DNA of 64,000 nt from Pleomorphomonas sp. T1.2MG-36 (GCF_950100655.1 NZ_CATNLY010000001.1:744001-808000), one strand, 5' to 3'. Shown: positions 38,141 through 47,735, counted from the stretch's first letter. Program-made: numbers and translations. Notes: generated from the sequence alone by a model not told the origin.

Positions 38141-39505
38141 TCACTCCCTGATGGGTTCCGGATGGCTGACGATGCGACGGATCTCGGGGAAGGCGATGCG
38201 CGCCGAGCGCTCCACCGCGTCGGCACGCCGGTGCACCTCGGCGGCGGGAAGCGCCGCCGGGAAGCGGCAATGGAAAGCCACGAACACGCCTTCGTAGATC
38301 TCGCGGGCGCGCACGTTGTGAACGTCCGAGACGCCATGCGTTTCCGCCGCCATGCGGAGAGTGGCCGCGTAGGCCGCCACCCGCTCGTCGGGGAGCCGCT
38401 CACCTTGAATAAGGTCGGGATAGAGCGGTTCGAGATGCGTCTCCACCTCGATCTCCGCGCCAATCTCGGCCCGAATGGCCGCCTCGAGACGACTCGCCAC
38501 CTCGTGGGCTTCCCCGAGTGGCATGGCGCCATCCACCTCGCAATCGAGCGACACCGACAGACGGTCGCCGAGATGCTGGATGGTGATGTGATGAACGGGG
38601 ATGCGTTCGCGCGAAGCGGCAAGGAACACCCGTTCCCTGACGCTCTCGTCGTTGATCGGCACGGGTATCAGGCTGACCGTAGCCTCGGCATCGTCGATCT
38701 CCGCCATGATGGCGGCCACCATCGCCCCCTTGACCGTTGCCGTCTCGCCCAGGCTGAACGTGCGCGGCACGCCGGCCGATATGTCGACGAAGTGCCTGGG
38801 GCCGACTGTGCGCACCCGGAGCTGATCGATGGCGACGACACCGGGCAGGTCGAGCAGCAACCGGCGCAACGTCCGCGCGATGGATGGCGATACGCGGTCG
38901 GTCAGCTCGTCGGCCGTGCGGCGGATCATCCTGAGACCGAGCCAGCCAATGAACACCGCAATGGCCGCCGCCGTCACCGGATCGGCCCACTCGGCGCCAT
39001 AGAGGGTGGCGATGAAACCCACGATGACGATCACCGACGACGCGACGTCGGACAGGAAGTGCATGGCGTCGGCGGCAAGCGCCCGGCTGCCGGTCTCCTT
39101 GGCAGCCTTGCTCAGGGCCGAGGCGCGCCAGAGGTTGATGACGATTTCCACTCCCAGCACGGCGAAGGCGATCGCGCTGACCGACGGCGCCGCCGCCGCG
39201 CCGGCGAAGCGGTTCCAGGCTTCCACGGCAACACCGCCCGCCAGCACCAGAAGCAGCGTGCCCTCCCCCAGCGCGGCGAGATCCTCGAACTTGCCATGGC
39301 CATAGGGATGGTCGTCGTCCGCCGGCCGATCGGCAAAGCGTACCGCAAGAAAGGTGACCAGCGTCGCGATGGCGTCGGTGCCCGAATGCAGCGCGTCCGT
39401 GATGAGCGCCAGCGAACCGATCATCAGGCCGATGGTGAGCTTGGCGACGGTGAGGCTGAGGCTGGCGACCAGCGACACCAGCGCAACGCGTTCCTTCCTG
39501 GTCAT
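38141..39505 (-). CDS. Cation diffusion facilitator family metal exporter
   Basis: 454 aa, long for the family (about 300). Six membrane helices with metal-binding pairs in TM2 (DALHSGTDA) and TM5 (DAMHFLSDV); HxxxD in both is the pattern usually tied to zinc. After the ZT dimerisation domain (residues about 205-285) there is about 165 further residues that look like a second dimerisation-like module plus a third (HLEPLYPDLI, VSDVHNVRAREIYEGVF). Such extended CDF proteins are known in alphaproteobacteria. No metal regulator is nearby. Confidence 0.9.
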   Translation of the reverse strand: MTRKERVALVSLVASLSLTVAKLTIGLMIGSLALITDALHSGTDAIATLVTFLAVRFADRPADDDHPYGHGKFEDLAALGEGTLLLVLAGGVAVEAWNRFAGAAAAPSVSAIAFAVLGVEIVINLWRASALSKAAKETGSRALAADAMHFLSDVASSVIVIVGFIATLYGAEWADPVTAAAIAVFIGWLGLRMIRRTADELTDRVSPSIARTLRRLLLDLPGVVAIDQLRVRTVGPRHFVDISAGVPRTFSLGETATVKGAMVAAIMAEIDDAEATVSLIPVPINDESVRERVFLAASRERIPVHHITIQHLGDRLSVSLDCEVDGAMPLGEAHEVASRLEAAIRAEIGAEIEVETHLEPLYPDLIQGERLPDERVAAYAATLRMAAETHGVSDVHNVRAREIYEGVFVAFHCRFPAALPAAEVHRRADAVERSARIAFPEIRRIVSHPEPIRE

Positions 39506-39590
39506 CGCAACCCACCCTTCCGTAAATTGACGGAGACGGGCATGCCTCCCCGACGCGCAAAAGGCAAGCGCACCAGCCGGCCCACAGCGA

Positions 39591-41666
39591 TCATTCCACG
39601 AAAACGGTCACCCGGTCGGCCCTGCCCTCGCCATCGATCACCGACAGCGTCACGAATCCGGCTCCCTTCGGGAAATAGCTGAACTGTCGAGCCCAAGGCT
39701 CCCGCGCCACCGGTGCTCCGTCGGCCAGCCACGTGAACGGCCCCTTGCCGTTCCTGACCTTGAGCGCGAGCGGCTGCGGCGAACCGGCCCGGAAGCCGAG
39801 ATCGACCCGTGCGCCAGCCGGCGGATAGGCGATCTCCGGCCCGGCATCCTTCAGAGCGACCGCCGCCCGCGCGCCGCGCAGCCGCTGCAGCGGCGGCGGC
39901 AGCTCGGCATTGGACGCCTTGATGAGACCGGGGGGCTCGGGCGGCAGGCGTGTCGTGCCTCCGGCCCGGACGAAGGTATCGGCCAGGATTGGCACCGCCA
40001 CGTCAACGCCCATCAGCCCGGGCATCGGCGCGCCATCCGGCCGACCGACCCACACGCCGACCACATACCGGCCGTCGTAGCCCATCGCCCAGGCGTCTCG
40101 ATAGCCGTAGGACGTGCCCGTCTTGATGGCGACGCGCACGTCGCCCTTGGCGGCGCCGAGCTGCCCCGCCAGAATGTCGGTGACATAGGCGGCGGCGCGT
40201 TCGTCCATCAGCGGCTTGGGCGGCTCGGCCGGCCCCAAGGCATCGACGCGCTCGCGCAACGCGATGGGGCGACCACCACGGGCAAGAGCCATGTAGAGCG
40301 TCGTCAGATCGTTGAGGGTGAGGCCGACGCCGCCCAGTCCGACCGCGAGGTTGGCCGGCGCCATGTCCGGCAGCTTGGCTTCGACGCCGGCCCGGCGAAA
40401 CCGGGTGACCAGCCGCGCCGGCCCCACCAGTTCCAGCGTCTGGATGGCCGGCACATTGAGACTGTCGGCGAGCGCCTGCCGCACCGTCACCGTGCCCCGG
40501 AAGGTCTTGTCGAAGTTGTTCGGCGTGTAGCCGGCAAATGCGGTCGGCCGGTCCTCGACCAGCGTCTCGGGGTGAGCGATGCCGGCCTCGAAGGCGAGAC
40601 CGTAGATGAAAGGCTTCAGCGTCGAACCGGGCGAGCGGATCGCCCTGGTCATGTCGATCGAGCCGGCCCGCTTCTGGTCGAACAGCCCGGCCGATCCGAC
40701 CGACGCCACCACGTCGCCGCTCGCCTCTTCGGCCACCATGATGGCAACCGAGACGTTCGGGCCGATGGCGCTCGCCCGCTCGGCGGAAAGCCCCTCGAGC
40801 GAAGCTTGCAGCTTGCCGTCGATGGTCAGTCTGATCTCGCCCCGCTTGGGATCGGCCGCCGCCGCCCGATCGGCGGTATGGGCTGCAAGCAGCGGAAAAT
40901 CGCGCCGCCGGGTCGGCACCGGCTCGGCAATGGCGGCCTCCGCGTCGGCGCGCGCCAGAACGCCGCGTTCGACGGCCCGTCTCAGGATCCTGTCCCGCGC
41001 GGCCTTGGCGACCACCGGATCGCGGTCCGGCCGCCGCGCCTCGGGCGCCTGCGGCAGGGCCACCAGGAAAGCCGCCTCAGCCGGCGTGAGGCGCAGCGGC
41101 TCCTTGCCGAACCAGGCGAGCGACGCCGAGCGCACCCCTTCCAGGTTGCCGCCAAATGGCGCGAGGCTGAGATAGGCGGCGAGAATGTCGTCCTTGCCGG
41201 CGAAGCGTTCGAGCGCCAGCGCCTTGACGATCTGCCCGAACTTGCCGCTCGGCGAGCGCGTATGCAGGCGCTCCGACAGGCGCACCACCTGCATGGTCAG
41301 CGTCGATCCACCGGAGACGATGCGGCCATGGATCACCAACTGCAAGCCGGCGCGGAGCAGAGCTCGCGGATCGACGCCATTGTGATCGCGGAAGCGGCCA
41401 TCCTCTGTGGCCAACAGCAACGCCACATAGCCGGGATCGACGCGCGCCGGATCGACCGGCAGGCGCCAGAGCCCGTCATCGACCGTATAGGCTCGCAGAA
41501 TATCGCCGTTTCGCGCGGTCACGACCTGCGAGGTCGGGGCAAAGAGATCGACCGGCGGCGTCGCGTCGACCAGGGCGCGGAACTGCATGACGGCGGCCAC
41601 GCCGGAGATGGCGGCCACCGACACAACGATCAGGCAGGCTTTGACCAGTCGACCGGAAACTCTCAT
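39591..41666 (-). CDS. pbpC: Penicillin-binding protein 1C
   Basis: 691-aa bifunctional murein synthase. Membrane anchor (ACLIVVSVAAISGVAAV), GT51 transglycosylase with LLLATEDGRFRDHNGVDPRA and GGSTLTMQVVRL, transpeptidase with SPGSTLKPFIYGLA (SxxK), SLN motif in DSLNVPAI, and KTGTSYGYRDAW (KTG), and a C-terminal BiPBP_C domain of about 90 residues. The usual partner, an alpha-2-macroglobulin-like YfhM, is not seen in the window. Confidence 0.96.
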   Translation of the reverse strand: MRVSGRLVKACLIVVSVAAISGVAAVMQFRALVDATPPVDLFAPTSQVVTARNGDILRAYTVDDGLWRLPVDPARVDPGYVALLLATEDGRFRDHNGVDPRALLRAGLQLVIHGRIVSGGSTLTMQVVRLSERLHTRSPSGKFGQIVKALALERFAGKDDILAAYLSLAPFGGNLEGVRSASLAWFGKEPLRLTPAEAAFLVALPQAPEARRPDRDPVVAKAARDRILRRAVERGVLARADAEAAIAEPVPTRRRDFPLLAAHTADRAAAADPKRGEIRLTIDGKLQASLEGLSAERASAIGPNVSVAIMVAEEASGDVVASVGSAGLFDQKRAGSIDMTRAIRSPGSTLKPFIYGLAFEAGIAHPETLVEDRPTAFAGYTPNNFDKTFRGTVTVRQALADSLNVPAIQTLELVGPARLVTRFRRAGVEAKLPDMAPANLAVGLGGVGLTLNDLTTLYMALARGGRPIALRERVDALGPAEPPKPLMDERAAAYVTDILAGQLGAAKGDVRVAIKTGTSYGYRDAWAMGYDGRYVVGVWVGRPDGAPMPGLMGVDVAVPILADTFVRAGGTTRLPPEPPGLIKASNAELPPPLQRLRGARAAVALKDAGPEIAYPPAGARVDLGFRAGSPQPLALKVRNGKGPFTWLADGAPVAREPWARQFSYFPKGAGFVTLSVIDGEGRADRVTVFVE

Positions 41667-41709
41667 CTTCCAGTACTTCCCAGCCCCGCTTCAGGCGACC
41701 AGCAGACGT

Positions 41710-42483
41710 TCACGGCCGCAACAGCGAGCGTCCAAGTTGAAACCCTCTGAATAGAACTCTAGTCGTTTCCAGGAAGGCGCGATACGGGAGCACCGTAAAG
41801 TACCTGTAGCGAGGCAGCTTGTAGGCTCGGATGTTGATCTGAACCTGGGTCTCCATGTCATTCAGCTGGCTGGCCGGCTGCGGCAGGACCCAACACGCCC
41901 TGAGGCCGCTCAGATACTCGAGATCGTAGGCAATGTCGTAGGAAAGGCGCATCGGCAGCAGGGACTCGGTCATCCACGTCGCGGCCCGGCGATTGACGAT
42001 ATAGGCCCCCGACCCTTTCTTTCGCGTCAGGGCGACAGCGAGCGACCGCATCGCGGAGAGAGACTTGAACTTGATGCCCCCCTCTCGATTGACGGTCGTC
42101 AGGCGCAAGAGGTCCCAATGCCGCCCCTCGGCACAGGCGAGATCGATCGCTTCGACGAAGTCGGAAGCGAAGGTGACATCGTCCTCCACGATCAGCGCAT
42201 AGTCGGCATCCGACGCCAGAAACTGCCTCGCGCATTCGATGTGGCTGAGATAGCAGCCCACCTCGGCTGGGATGATCCGGCGTCCGTGCAGGAGCTTGAA
42301 CGCAAGCTCGCTGACTTCGGGAGCGGGAAACTGCAGCAGCTTTCCGTCCACCGCCTTGACGACGTCATGATCCAGCCCGATGGCCCGAAAGCGATCCGCC
42401 ATCAGGGCGCGACGATCCGGCGCGCGTTCGAGATTGATGAGATAACAGGCCAGCTTGGCGCCGCTCGTCGGCAATCGATTCAT
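41710..42483 (-). CDS. Family 25 glycosyltransferase (LPS/LOS type)
   Basis: 257 aa. GT25 fold: CYLINLERAPDRRALMADRF at the N-terminus, VDGKLL, GCYLSHIECARQFLA, the metal-binding YALIVEDDVTF, and RKKGSGAYIVNRRAATWM. Probably adds a sugar (often galactose) to LPS or a capsule; donor and acceptor unknown. ATG 42483 has a purine-rich GGGGGA five bases upstream. It follows glyA at a distance behind a terminator. Confidence 0.88.
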   Translation of the reverse strand: MNRLPTSGAKLACYLINLERAPDRRALMADRFRAIGLDHDVVKAVDGKLLQFPAPEVSELAFKLLHGRRIIPAEVGCYLSHIECARQFLASDADYALIVEDDVTFASDFVEAIDLACAEGRHWDLLRLTTVNREGGIKFKSLSAMRSLAVALTRKKGSGAYIVNRRAATWMTESLLPMRLSYDIAYDLEYLSGLRACWVLPQPASQLNDMETQVQINIRAYKLPRYRYFTVLPYRAFLETTRVLFRGFQLGRSLLRP

Positions 42484-42642
42484 CAGATCCCCCGTCTTCC
42501 GCCCTTGCCGACAAGATCTGTCGTCTTTCGGCATCTGCATTGGCACGGCACGCGCCCCCGAGTAAACGCCATACCCCCGGCAGCACCCAGGCAAATCGAC
42601 ATTTCCGATGCGTCCGTGCCCAACAGCCAGGCATAGCCAACG

Positions 42643-42675
42643 AAAAACCGCCGCGCGGATGTCTCCACGCGGCGG
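42643..42675 (-). terminator. Terminator of glyA
   Basis: On the minus strand CCGCCGCG (42675-42668) pairs with CGCGGCGG (42655-42648), followed by TTTTTCG. It is 23 bases beyond the glyA stop. Confidence 0.8.
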
Positions 42676-42697
42676 CTGTTTCAGACTTGCGGCCGGA

Positions 42698-43993
42698 TCA
42701 GCTGTAGATCGGGAAGGCGTCGGTCAGCGCCTTGACGCGCAGCTTCACCGCCGCCTCGACGCCGTCGTTCTTGTCCTCGCCGTTGACCTTCAGGCCGTCG
42801 AGCACCTGCAGGATCAGGTTGGCGATTTCCTTGAACTCGCCGGCGCCGAAGCCACGCGAGGTGGCGGCCGGCGAACCGAGACGGATACCCGACGTGATGG
42901 TCGGCTTCTCCGGGTCGAACGGCACGCCGTTCTTGTTGCAGGTGATGTTGGCCCGGCCGAGCGCGGCCTCGACCAGCTTGCCGGTAAGTCCCTTGGGACG
43001 AAGATCAACCAGCATTAGGTGATTGTCGGTGCCGCCCGAGACGATGTCGACGCCACCGCGCTTCAGCTCGTCCGACAGCACGCGGGCATTCTCCACCACC
43101 GCCTTGATGTAGGTCTTGTAGGCCGGCTGGGCCGCCTCGAGCAGGGCCACCGCCTTACCGGCGATGACATGCATCAGCGGACCGCCCTGCAGCCCCGGGA
43201 ACACCGCCGAGTTGATCTTCTTGGCGATGTCCTCGTCATTGGTCAGCACCATGCCGCCGCGCGGCCCGCGCAGCGTCTTGTGGGTGGTGGTGGTGACGAC
43301 ATGGGCATGCGGGAACGGCGAAGGATGTTCGCCGGCCGCGACCAGACCCGCGAAATGGGCCATGTCGACCATCAGGTAGGCGCCCACCTCGTCGGCGATG
43401 GCACGGAAGGCCGCGAAGTCCCAGACGCGACTGTAGGCCGAGCCGCCGGCAATGATGATCTTCGGCTTGTGCTGCTTGGCCAGCGCCACGAGCTGATCCA
43501 TGTCGATGCGATGATCCTGCGCGCGGACGCCGTAGGTAACCGCGTTGAACCACTTGCCCGACATGTTGGGCTTGGCGCCGTGCGTCAGGTGTCCGCCGGA
43601 GGCTAGGTCGAGGCCGAGCACCGTGTCGCCCGGCTGCGCGAGCGCCAGGAACACCGCCTGATTGGCCTGGCTGCCGGAGTTCGGCTGCACGTTGGCAAAC
43701 TTGCTGCCGAACAGCGCATTGGCGCGCTCGATGGCCAGGTTCTCGGCGATGTCCACGTACTGACAACCACCATAATAGCGTTTACCTGGATAACCCTCGG
43801 CATACTTGTTGGTCAGAACGGAACCCTGCGCCTCGAGAACCGCTTTGGAGACAATGTTCTCCGAAGCGATCAGTTCGATTTCATGCTGCTGACGACCGAG
43901 CTCCTTCGCCACGGCGGAGGCGATCGCGGGATCAACCTCAGCGAGGGAGCTATGGAAGAAGTTGGCAAGCTCTGCGCTGGTCGTGTTGGACAT
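42698..43993 (-). CDS. glyA: Serine hydroxymethyltransferase
   Basis: 431-aa PLP enzyme interconverting serine and glycine with tetrahydrofolate. Seen: [49 protein letters not shown], the PLP-lysine block [15 protein letters not shown], and [17 protein letters not shown]. The frame is open to 44062; ATG 43993 fits the family N-terminus, with 44005 as an alternative. No convincing riboswitch was seen upstream. Confidence 0.97.
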   Translation of the reverse strand: MSNTTSAELANFFHSSLAEVDPAIASAVAKELGRQQHEIELIASENIVSKAVLEAQGSVLTNKYAEGYPGKRYYGGCQYVDIAENLAIERANALFGSKFANVQPNSGSQANQAVFLALAQPGDTVLGLDLASGGHLTHGAKPNMSGKWFNAVTYGVRAQDHRIDMDQLVALAKQHKPKIIIAGGSAYSRVWDFAAFRAIADEVGAYLMVDMAHFAGLVAAGEHPSPFPHAHVVTTTTHKTLRGPRGGMVLTNDEDIAKKINSAVFPGLQGGPLMHVIAGKAVALLEAAQPAYKTYIKAVVENARVLSDELKRGGVDIVSGGTDNHLMLVDLRPKGLTGKLVEAALGRANITCNKNGVPFDPEKPTITSGIRLGSPAATSRGFGAGEFKEIANLILQVLDGLKVNGEDKNDGVEAAVKLRVKALTDAFPIYS

Positions 43994-44169
43994 TTGGGTT
44001 TCCATTCCGTCAAGGGACGTTTCTTGGGCCGGACTGACCGGGACGAAATGCCCCGGCGCCACGCGCGCCCGTGACGGGGGTCGCTTATCACGGGCGGGGG
44101 GGTGCCATCAACCTGAAGGCCGCCCGCACCGTGGCCGGCAGCCCCGCATAAATCGAATATACGGCCCTT

Positions 44170-44628
44170 TCAGGCCATTGCGGCGTCGAGTGCGGCGATC
44201 TTGGCCGCATCCTTGGCTCGTCCGGCGAGGCGATAGAATCGCCGGAGATCGGCCAGCGACGCCGCGCGAAACCGTCGGCCGACCGCATCGATGTCGGCGA
44301 TCTCCGCGAGTTCGTAGAGCACCCAGCCATCGGGCGCGCGAATGCTCATGTCGGCCATCACGTCGATGACGAGCGGAGCGCCGCCGAGGTGGACATGTAC
44401 GCGAGAGCGAAACCGGTCGTTGCCACTTTCTTCGCCAGGGTCGACGCCGGCCGCCGCCGCCATTGCCCTCGCCTCCTCCACGCCAAGGATGACGTCGAGG
44501 TCGGTCGCGTGAAAATCGCCGATGCCGCGGAGTTCCAGAACACCGGTGCCGAAGAGCACGGGCTCCACCCCGGCCCGTTCGGCGATACCGGCGAGAAAGG
44601 CAAGCGTTTCGGAAAGCTCGGGCCGCAT
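44170..44628 (-). CDS. Predicted nucleotidyltransferase-fold protein
   Basis: 152 aa. FGTGVLELRGIGDFHATDLD followed by VILGVEE resembles the G-x-G/DxD signature of minimal nucleotidyltransferases: a glycine turn, then DLD as the metal pair. A later Asp in VIDVMADMSIR could be the third carboxylate. The C-terminal LRRFYRLAGRAKDAAKIAAL is a helix common in NTase-fold proteins. The first GxS element is not canonical (GTG), so activity is uncertain. Starts directly after the DUF6898-like gene's stop, forming a tight pair. Confidence 0.6.
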   Translation of the reverse strand: MRPELSETLAFLAGIAERAGVEPVLFGTGVLELRGIGDFHATDLDVILGVEEARAMAAAAGVDPGEESGNDRFRSRVHVHLGGAPLVIDVMADMSIRAPDGWVLYELAEIADIDAVGRRFRAASLADLRRFYRLAGRAKDAAKIAALDAAMA

Positions 44629-44862
44629 CTAGACCGTGAACCCCTTACCGCCGGCGACGGGCAGCGGCAGCGCTTTTGTCTCGGCAAGCCGCCGCTCCAG
44701 CTTTCGCAACGCCAAGCGCTCCAGATCGCGGCGGGCTGCGCCAGCCGGACCGATCACCTGCACTTCGACGCCAGTCACCGAGCAGATGGCCGAGACGCGC
44801 ACGACGTTGCCGAGAGCGACGAACTCGAAATACACTTCCCGCTCTTCCGCGTTCCCGGTCAT
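44629..44862 (-). CDS. Small conserved alphaproteobacterial protein (DUF6898-like)
   Basis: 77 aa. Reads EVYFEFVALGNVVRVSAICS, then TGVEVQVIGPAGAARRDLER and a C-terminal Leu/Arg helix. From memory this matches a small family (DUF6898) of unknown function, typically unlinked to a known pathway. Its stop abuts the NTase start, so the two are likely translated together. Confidence 0.65.
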   Translation of the reverse strand: MTGNAEEREVYFEFVALGNVVRVSAICSVTGVEVQVIGPAGAARRDLERLALRKLERRLAETKALPLPVAGGKGFTV

Positions 44863-44873
44863 GCAGTCCCCTC

Positions 44874-44906
44874 AAAGAAAAGCCCGCCCGGAAACACCGG
44901 ACGGGC
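44874..44906 (-). terminator. Terminator of the L,D-transpeptidase gene
   Basis: On the minus strand GCCCGTCCGG (44906-44897) pairs with CCGGGCGGGC (44891-44882) with one mismatch, followed by TTTTCTTTG. Confidence 0.8.
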
Positions 44907-44933
44907 CGAAACTAGCATGACGCGTGCGGAAAA

Positions 44934-46217
44934 TCAGCCGGCCTGCGCCTGGCTCTGTGCCTCGGGCGACATCGGCACGCCCAGACCGTCGCGCTGGTAG
45001 ATATCGTCGCGGAACTCGACGGTGTTGTTCGGCGTCGCCCACGCGGTGATGTACTGGAAGTAGAGGGGCACGGGATCGGCCACGGGCGCATCGATGCGTT
45101 CGCCGGAGGTCAGGGCCTCGGTGATGCGGTCCTTCGGCCAGTCCGGCGTATTCTTGAGGATCCAGTAGACGTACTCGCGAACGTTCTGAACGCGAATGCA
45201 GCCCGAGGAATGGAAGCGATCGTTGCCGCCGAACAAACCCTTGCTCGGCGTGTCGTGCATATAGACGCCTTCCGGCGACGGGAAATCGATCTTCACCGTA
45301 CCCATGGAGTTGAGGTCGCCCGGCTCCTGACGGAACATGTAGCTGACCGCCTGATCGGTCTTCCAGTCGATCGACTGCCAGGACACCTCGGTTCCCGAGC
45401 GCGGATCGAAGACATGGATCTTCTGCCGGTCGAGATAGGACGGGTCCTTCTGCATCTGCGGGATCAGATCCTTGAGGATGATGCTCTTGGGAACCGTCCA
45501 GTAGGGGAAGAAGCGGATGATGGTGATCTTCGAGTTGAGCAGCGGCGTTTGCCGGTCGATCTTGCCGACCACGCCCCTGTGCCGCGAGTGAACGGTATCG
45601 CCATCGATGGTCTCGATCTCGGCGCCGGGCACATTGACCATCACGTAACGATCGCTGCTTCCGCCGAGCGGGTTCGGCAGCGTCTGGAGGCGAACGAGGT
45701 TGAGCTGAAGCTGCTGGATGCGCGTCTCGACCGGAACATTGAGCTGGCGCAGCGTCGCATCGTCGACCACGCCGTTGGCGATGATGCCATGACGCTCCTG
45801 GAAATGGCGGACGGCTCCATCGACGAAGGTGTCGTAGGCAGTGGAATTACCGGCGCTCTGATCGAGATCGCCGGTGATCATAAGCCGCTGGCGCAACACT
45901 CCGACAGCCGGGTTTTCCATGCCGAGCCGAAGCTTGCCGCCAGCCGGAACCTGCGGCCAGCCACCCTGCATGGCAATGGTGGAGTACTGATTGATCGCCT
46001 GTTCGGTATAAAAACCCGACTGACCGGAGATGGACGGCCGGGTCGGCTGGGCCGTCACGTCGGAGGGAGCGGAGACGTCGAAACCTTCAGTCCATTCCGT
46101 CTGAGCCAACAGCGTCTGGGCCTTCGAGGCAGAGGCCGCAAGCGCCGTCACTCCGGCAACGCCAGCCTTGAGCACCCCGCGGCGGCTCGCCGCCATCGAC
46201 AAAAAAGATCCCTTCAC
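44934..46217 (-). CDS. L,D-transpeptidase with Tat-type signal (LdtP-like)
   Basis: 427 aa. Forms 3-3 crosslinks or attaches proteins to murein in the periplasm. An N-terminal Tat-like signal (SRRGVLKAGVAGVTALAAS) is followed by a peptidoglycan-binding domain (AVRHFQERHGIIANGVVDD) and a YkuD domain with the catalytic HSSGCIRVQN and the HDTPSKGLFGGN loop. The start is probably GTG 46217, with GGAG seven bases upstream; ATG 46196 is the alternative. Together with ldtR upstream this matches the LdtR-LdtP pair described in Liberibacter and Sinorhizobium. Confidence 0.93.
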   Translation of the reverse strand: MKGSFLSMAASRRGVLKAGVAGVTALAASASKAQTLLAQTEWTEGFDVSAPSDVTAQPTRPSISGQSGFYTEQAINQYSTIAMQGGWPQVPAGGKLRLGMENPAVGVLRQRLMITGDLDQSAGNSTAYDTFVDGAVRHFQERHGIIANGVVDDATLRQLNVPVETRIQQLQLNLVRLQTLPNPLGGSSDRYVMVNVPGAEIETIDGDTVHSRHRGVVGKIDRQTPLLNSKITIIRFFPYWTVPKSIILKDLIPQMQKDPSYLDRQKIHVFDPRSGTEVSWQSIDWKTDQAVSYMFRQEPGDLNSMGTVKIDFPSPEGVYMHDTPSKGLFGGNDRFHSSGCIRVQNVREYVYWILKNTPDWPKDRITEALTSGERIDAPVADPVPLYFQYITAWATPNNTVEFRDDIYQRDGLGVPMSPEAQSQAQAG

Positions 46218-46620
46218 GACCGCACTCCAGATTGAACCCTTCGGACGCCGGAAGTCGGACAAGGCGCCAAAACCTCGCCCAGTGGACAATGGTCTTGGTT
46301 AACGAAGCCCTTCCGGCAAATTCCCGCATAAATGAAGCGCCTACGAAGGACTCGCAGGGCGGCTCCGATGGTTCGCCGTTTATCGACAATTCATGGCGAA
46401 ATCGAGGACTATGAAAGCCTCCCTCGTCCGCGCAGGCCTGATCGGACCAAACGGCATGGCAACATGCGGACGTGAAAAGACCCTGGGCGCAGGGAGGGCG
46501 CTCAGGGCCAAGTTGCGCGTCTCGGGAGGAGTTGAGACGTTCGATGCATCCGGTGTCTGGAAAGGGGAGGAAGCGTTCCAACCGACATGCTCGATACACT
46601 TAACATCTGACATCAAATTG

Positions 46621-46636
46621 TTAAAGAATGGTTAAC
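46621..46636. promoter_or_regulatory. CtrA-type box TTAA-N7-TTAAC
   Basis: TTAA at 46621-46624, seven bases, TTAAC at 46632-46636, an exact match to the CtrA consensus spacing. It lies about 400 bases upstream of the transpeptidase start and 280 bases downstream of ldtR, so which gene it would control is unclear. Confidence 0.5.
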
Positions 46637-46711
46637 GAGGCAGAAAAAGCACTGTATCGACGTTCACCCTGTCTCTTATCGCGGACCAATACTCTCATTT
46701 CGAAAATGTCA

Positions 46712-46727
46712 CTGTCAGTTTTGACAG
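46712..46727. promoter_or_regulatory. Inverted repeat CTGTCA-N4-TGACAG
   Basis: A perfect 6-bp inverted repeat with a four-base centre (CTGTCAGTTTTGACAG) in the AT-richer part of the ldtR-transpeptidase spacer. A possible MarR-type operator, but the LdtR site is not known to me, so this is a guess. Confidence 0.35.
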
Positions 46728-46801
46728 CGAAACAGCAAACGCTAAACCACATGTCGACTTGGCTCTTGGTCGCACCGGACACATGAGGCATTCGGTTCCC
46801 C

Positions 46802-46836
46802 AAAAAGAAAAGCGGCCGCCGTGGGTAACGGCAGCC
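46802..46836 (-). terminator. Terminator of ldtR
   Basis: On the minus strand GGCTGCCGT (46836-46828) pairs with ACGGCGGCC (46822-46814) with one mismatch, followed by GCTTTTCTTTTTG. It lies 83 bases past the ldtR stop. Confidence 0.75.
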
Positions 46837-46918
46837 ACTTTGGGGCAGGATCGGATCTATTCGGAAGTACTTGGAAGCGGCGGCTTCCAACCTGGGCTTC
46901 AGGACAACGTCCTTAAGC

Positions 46919-47434
46919 TTACAGCCGATAGAGGATCTGGTCGGTCCAGAAGCGCTCCAGCCGCTGCAGCGACTTGTTGAGCACCTTGAAGTCGTCGCGG
47001 TTGATGCCGCCAACCGTCTCGATCGAGATGATGTGGCGATTGTAGAGCTTGCCGACGATGTCAGCGATCGCCTGGCCCTTTTCCGTCAGCTTGACGCGGA
47101 CCGAACGACGATCCATGCGGGACCGCTGATGGTGAATGTATCCCATCTCAACCAGCTTCTTGAGATTGTAGGACACATTGGAACCGAGATAGTAACCGCG
47201 GGTCCGGAGCTCGCCGGCCGTCAGTTCGCTGTCGCCGATATTGAACAGCAGGAGCGCCTGGACGGCGTTGACGTCGGTGCGACCGGAACGGTCGAACTCG
47301 TCCTTGATGACGTCGAGCAGGCGGCGATGCAGACGCTCGACGAGGCGAAGCGCCTCGAGATAAAGCGGCTGGAGGCCCTGCTCTTCTTCGGGCTCGTTGG
47401 CATAAAGATCATAGGCGCGCTTGGCGTTGGCCAT
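46919..47434 (-). CDS. ldtR: LdtR, MarR-family regulator of L,D-transpeptidase
   Basis: 171 aa. Winged HTH of the MarR type (LTAGELRTRGYYLGSNVSYN, LKKLVEMGYIHHQRSRMDRR) with a helical N-terminus. LdtR is known from Candidatus Liberibacter asiaticus and Sinorhizobium meliloti, where it activates ldtP and affects osmotic and wall-stress tolerance; here the same pair is preserved with the transpeptidase just downstream. The winged-helix sequence and overall length support the assignment. Confidence 0.92.
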   Translation of the reverse strand: MANAKRAYDLYANEPEEEQGLQPLYLEALRLVERLHRRLLDVIKDEFDRSGRTDVNAVQALLLFNIGDSELTAGELRTRGYYLGSNVSYNLKKLVEMGYIHHQRSRMDRRSVRVKLTEKGQAIADIVGKLYNRHIISIETVGGINRDDFKVLNKSLQRLERFWTDQILYRL

Positions 47435-47735
47435 GGTGGAAAGCCTCTCTGTCGTACTTTTGGGAGCGGCTCTTTGTCCGCCTTGATCACGACAGTAGCC
47501 GAGAGCTTTGAAAAACGGCTTAAGGGGCAGGCTGAATATAAGTTTAACGCGATTCCAAACCCACCCGAGTCTTCGCTTTGGTAAAGCAGTACTTTACGCG
47601 CCCAAAAGACAAGCCAACGCAGGAATTTCGGCCAGATTCCGCAAAATTCGACCTAGTTTTCATCAATCCGACTCCGCCCCGGAAAGGCGGTTGAGACGAA
47701 TTGCCAAATTTTACGTAATAACTCTTTGTTGACCC
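47435..47735. other. Spacer upstream of ldtR
   Basis: About 300 bases between ldtR and the DUF6163 gene, both on the minus strand. It must hold the ldtR promoter. A weak hairpin near 47675-47692 might end the DUF6163 transcript. No gene is supported. Confidence 0.4.

Larger units (their letters stand above)
46218..46918. other. 700-base spacer between ldtR and the L,D-transpeptidase gene
   Basis: No gene is supported on either strand, although short open frames exist. It holds the transpeptidase promoter, a CtrA-like box, a 6-bp inverted repeat and the ldtR terminator, each listed separately. Local AT content is higher between 46610 and 46780 than elsewhere. Confidence 0.5.

Noticed and set aside
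43994..44169. Folate or glycine riboswitch before glyA
   Set aside because: The 5' region is G/C-rich with simple repeats of C and G; no conserved aptamer sequence was visible.
44170..44862. MNT/HEPN toxin-antitoxin pair
   Set aside because: The small partner lacks the HEPN RxxxxH motif and reads like a known conserved small protein; kept only as a tentative NTase-fold gene.
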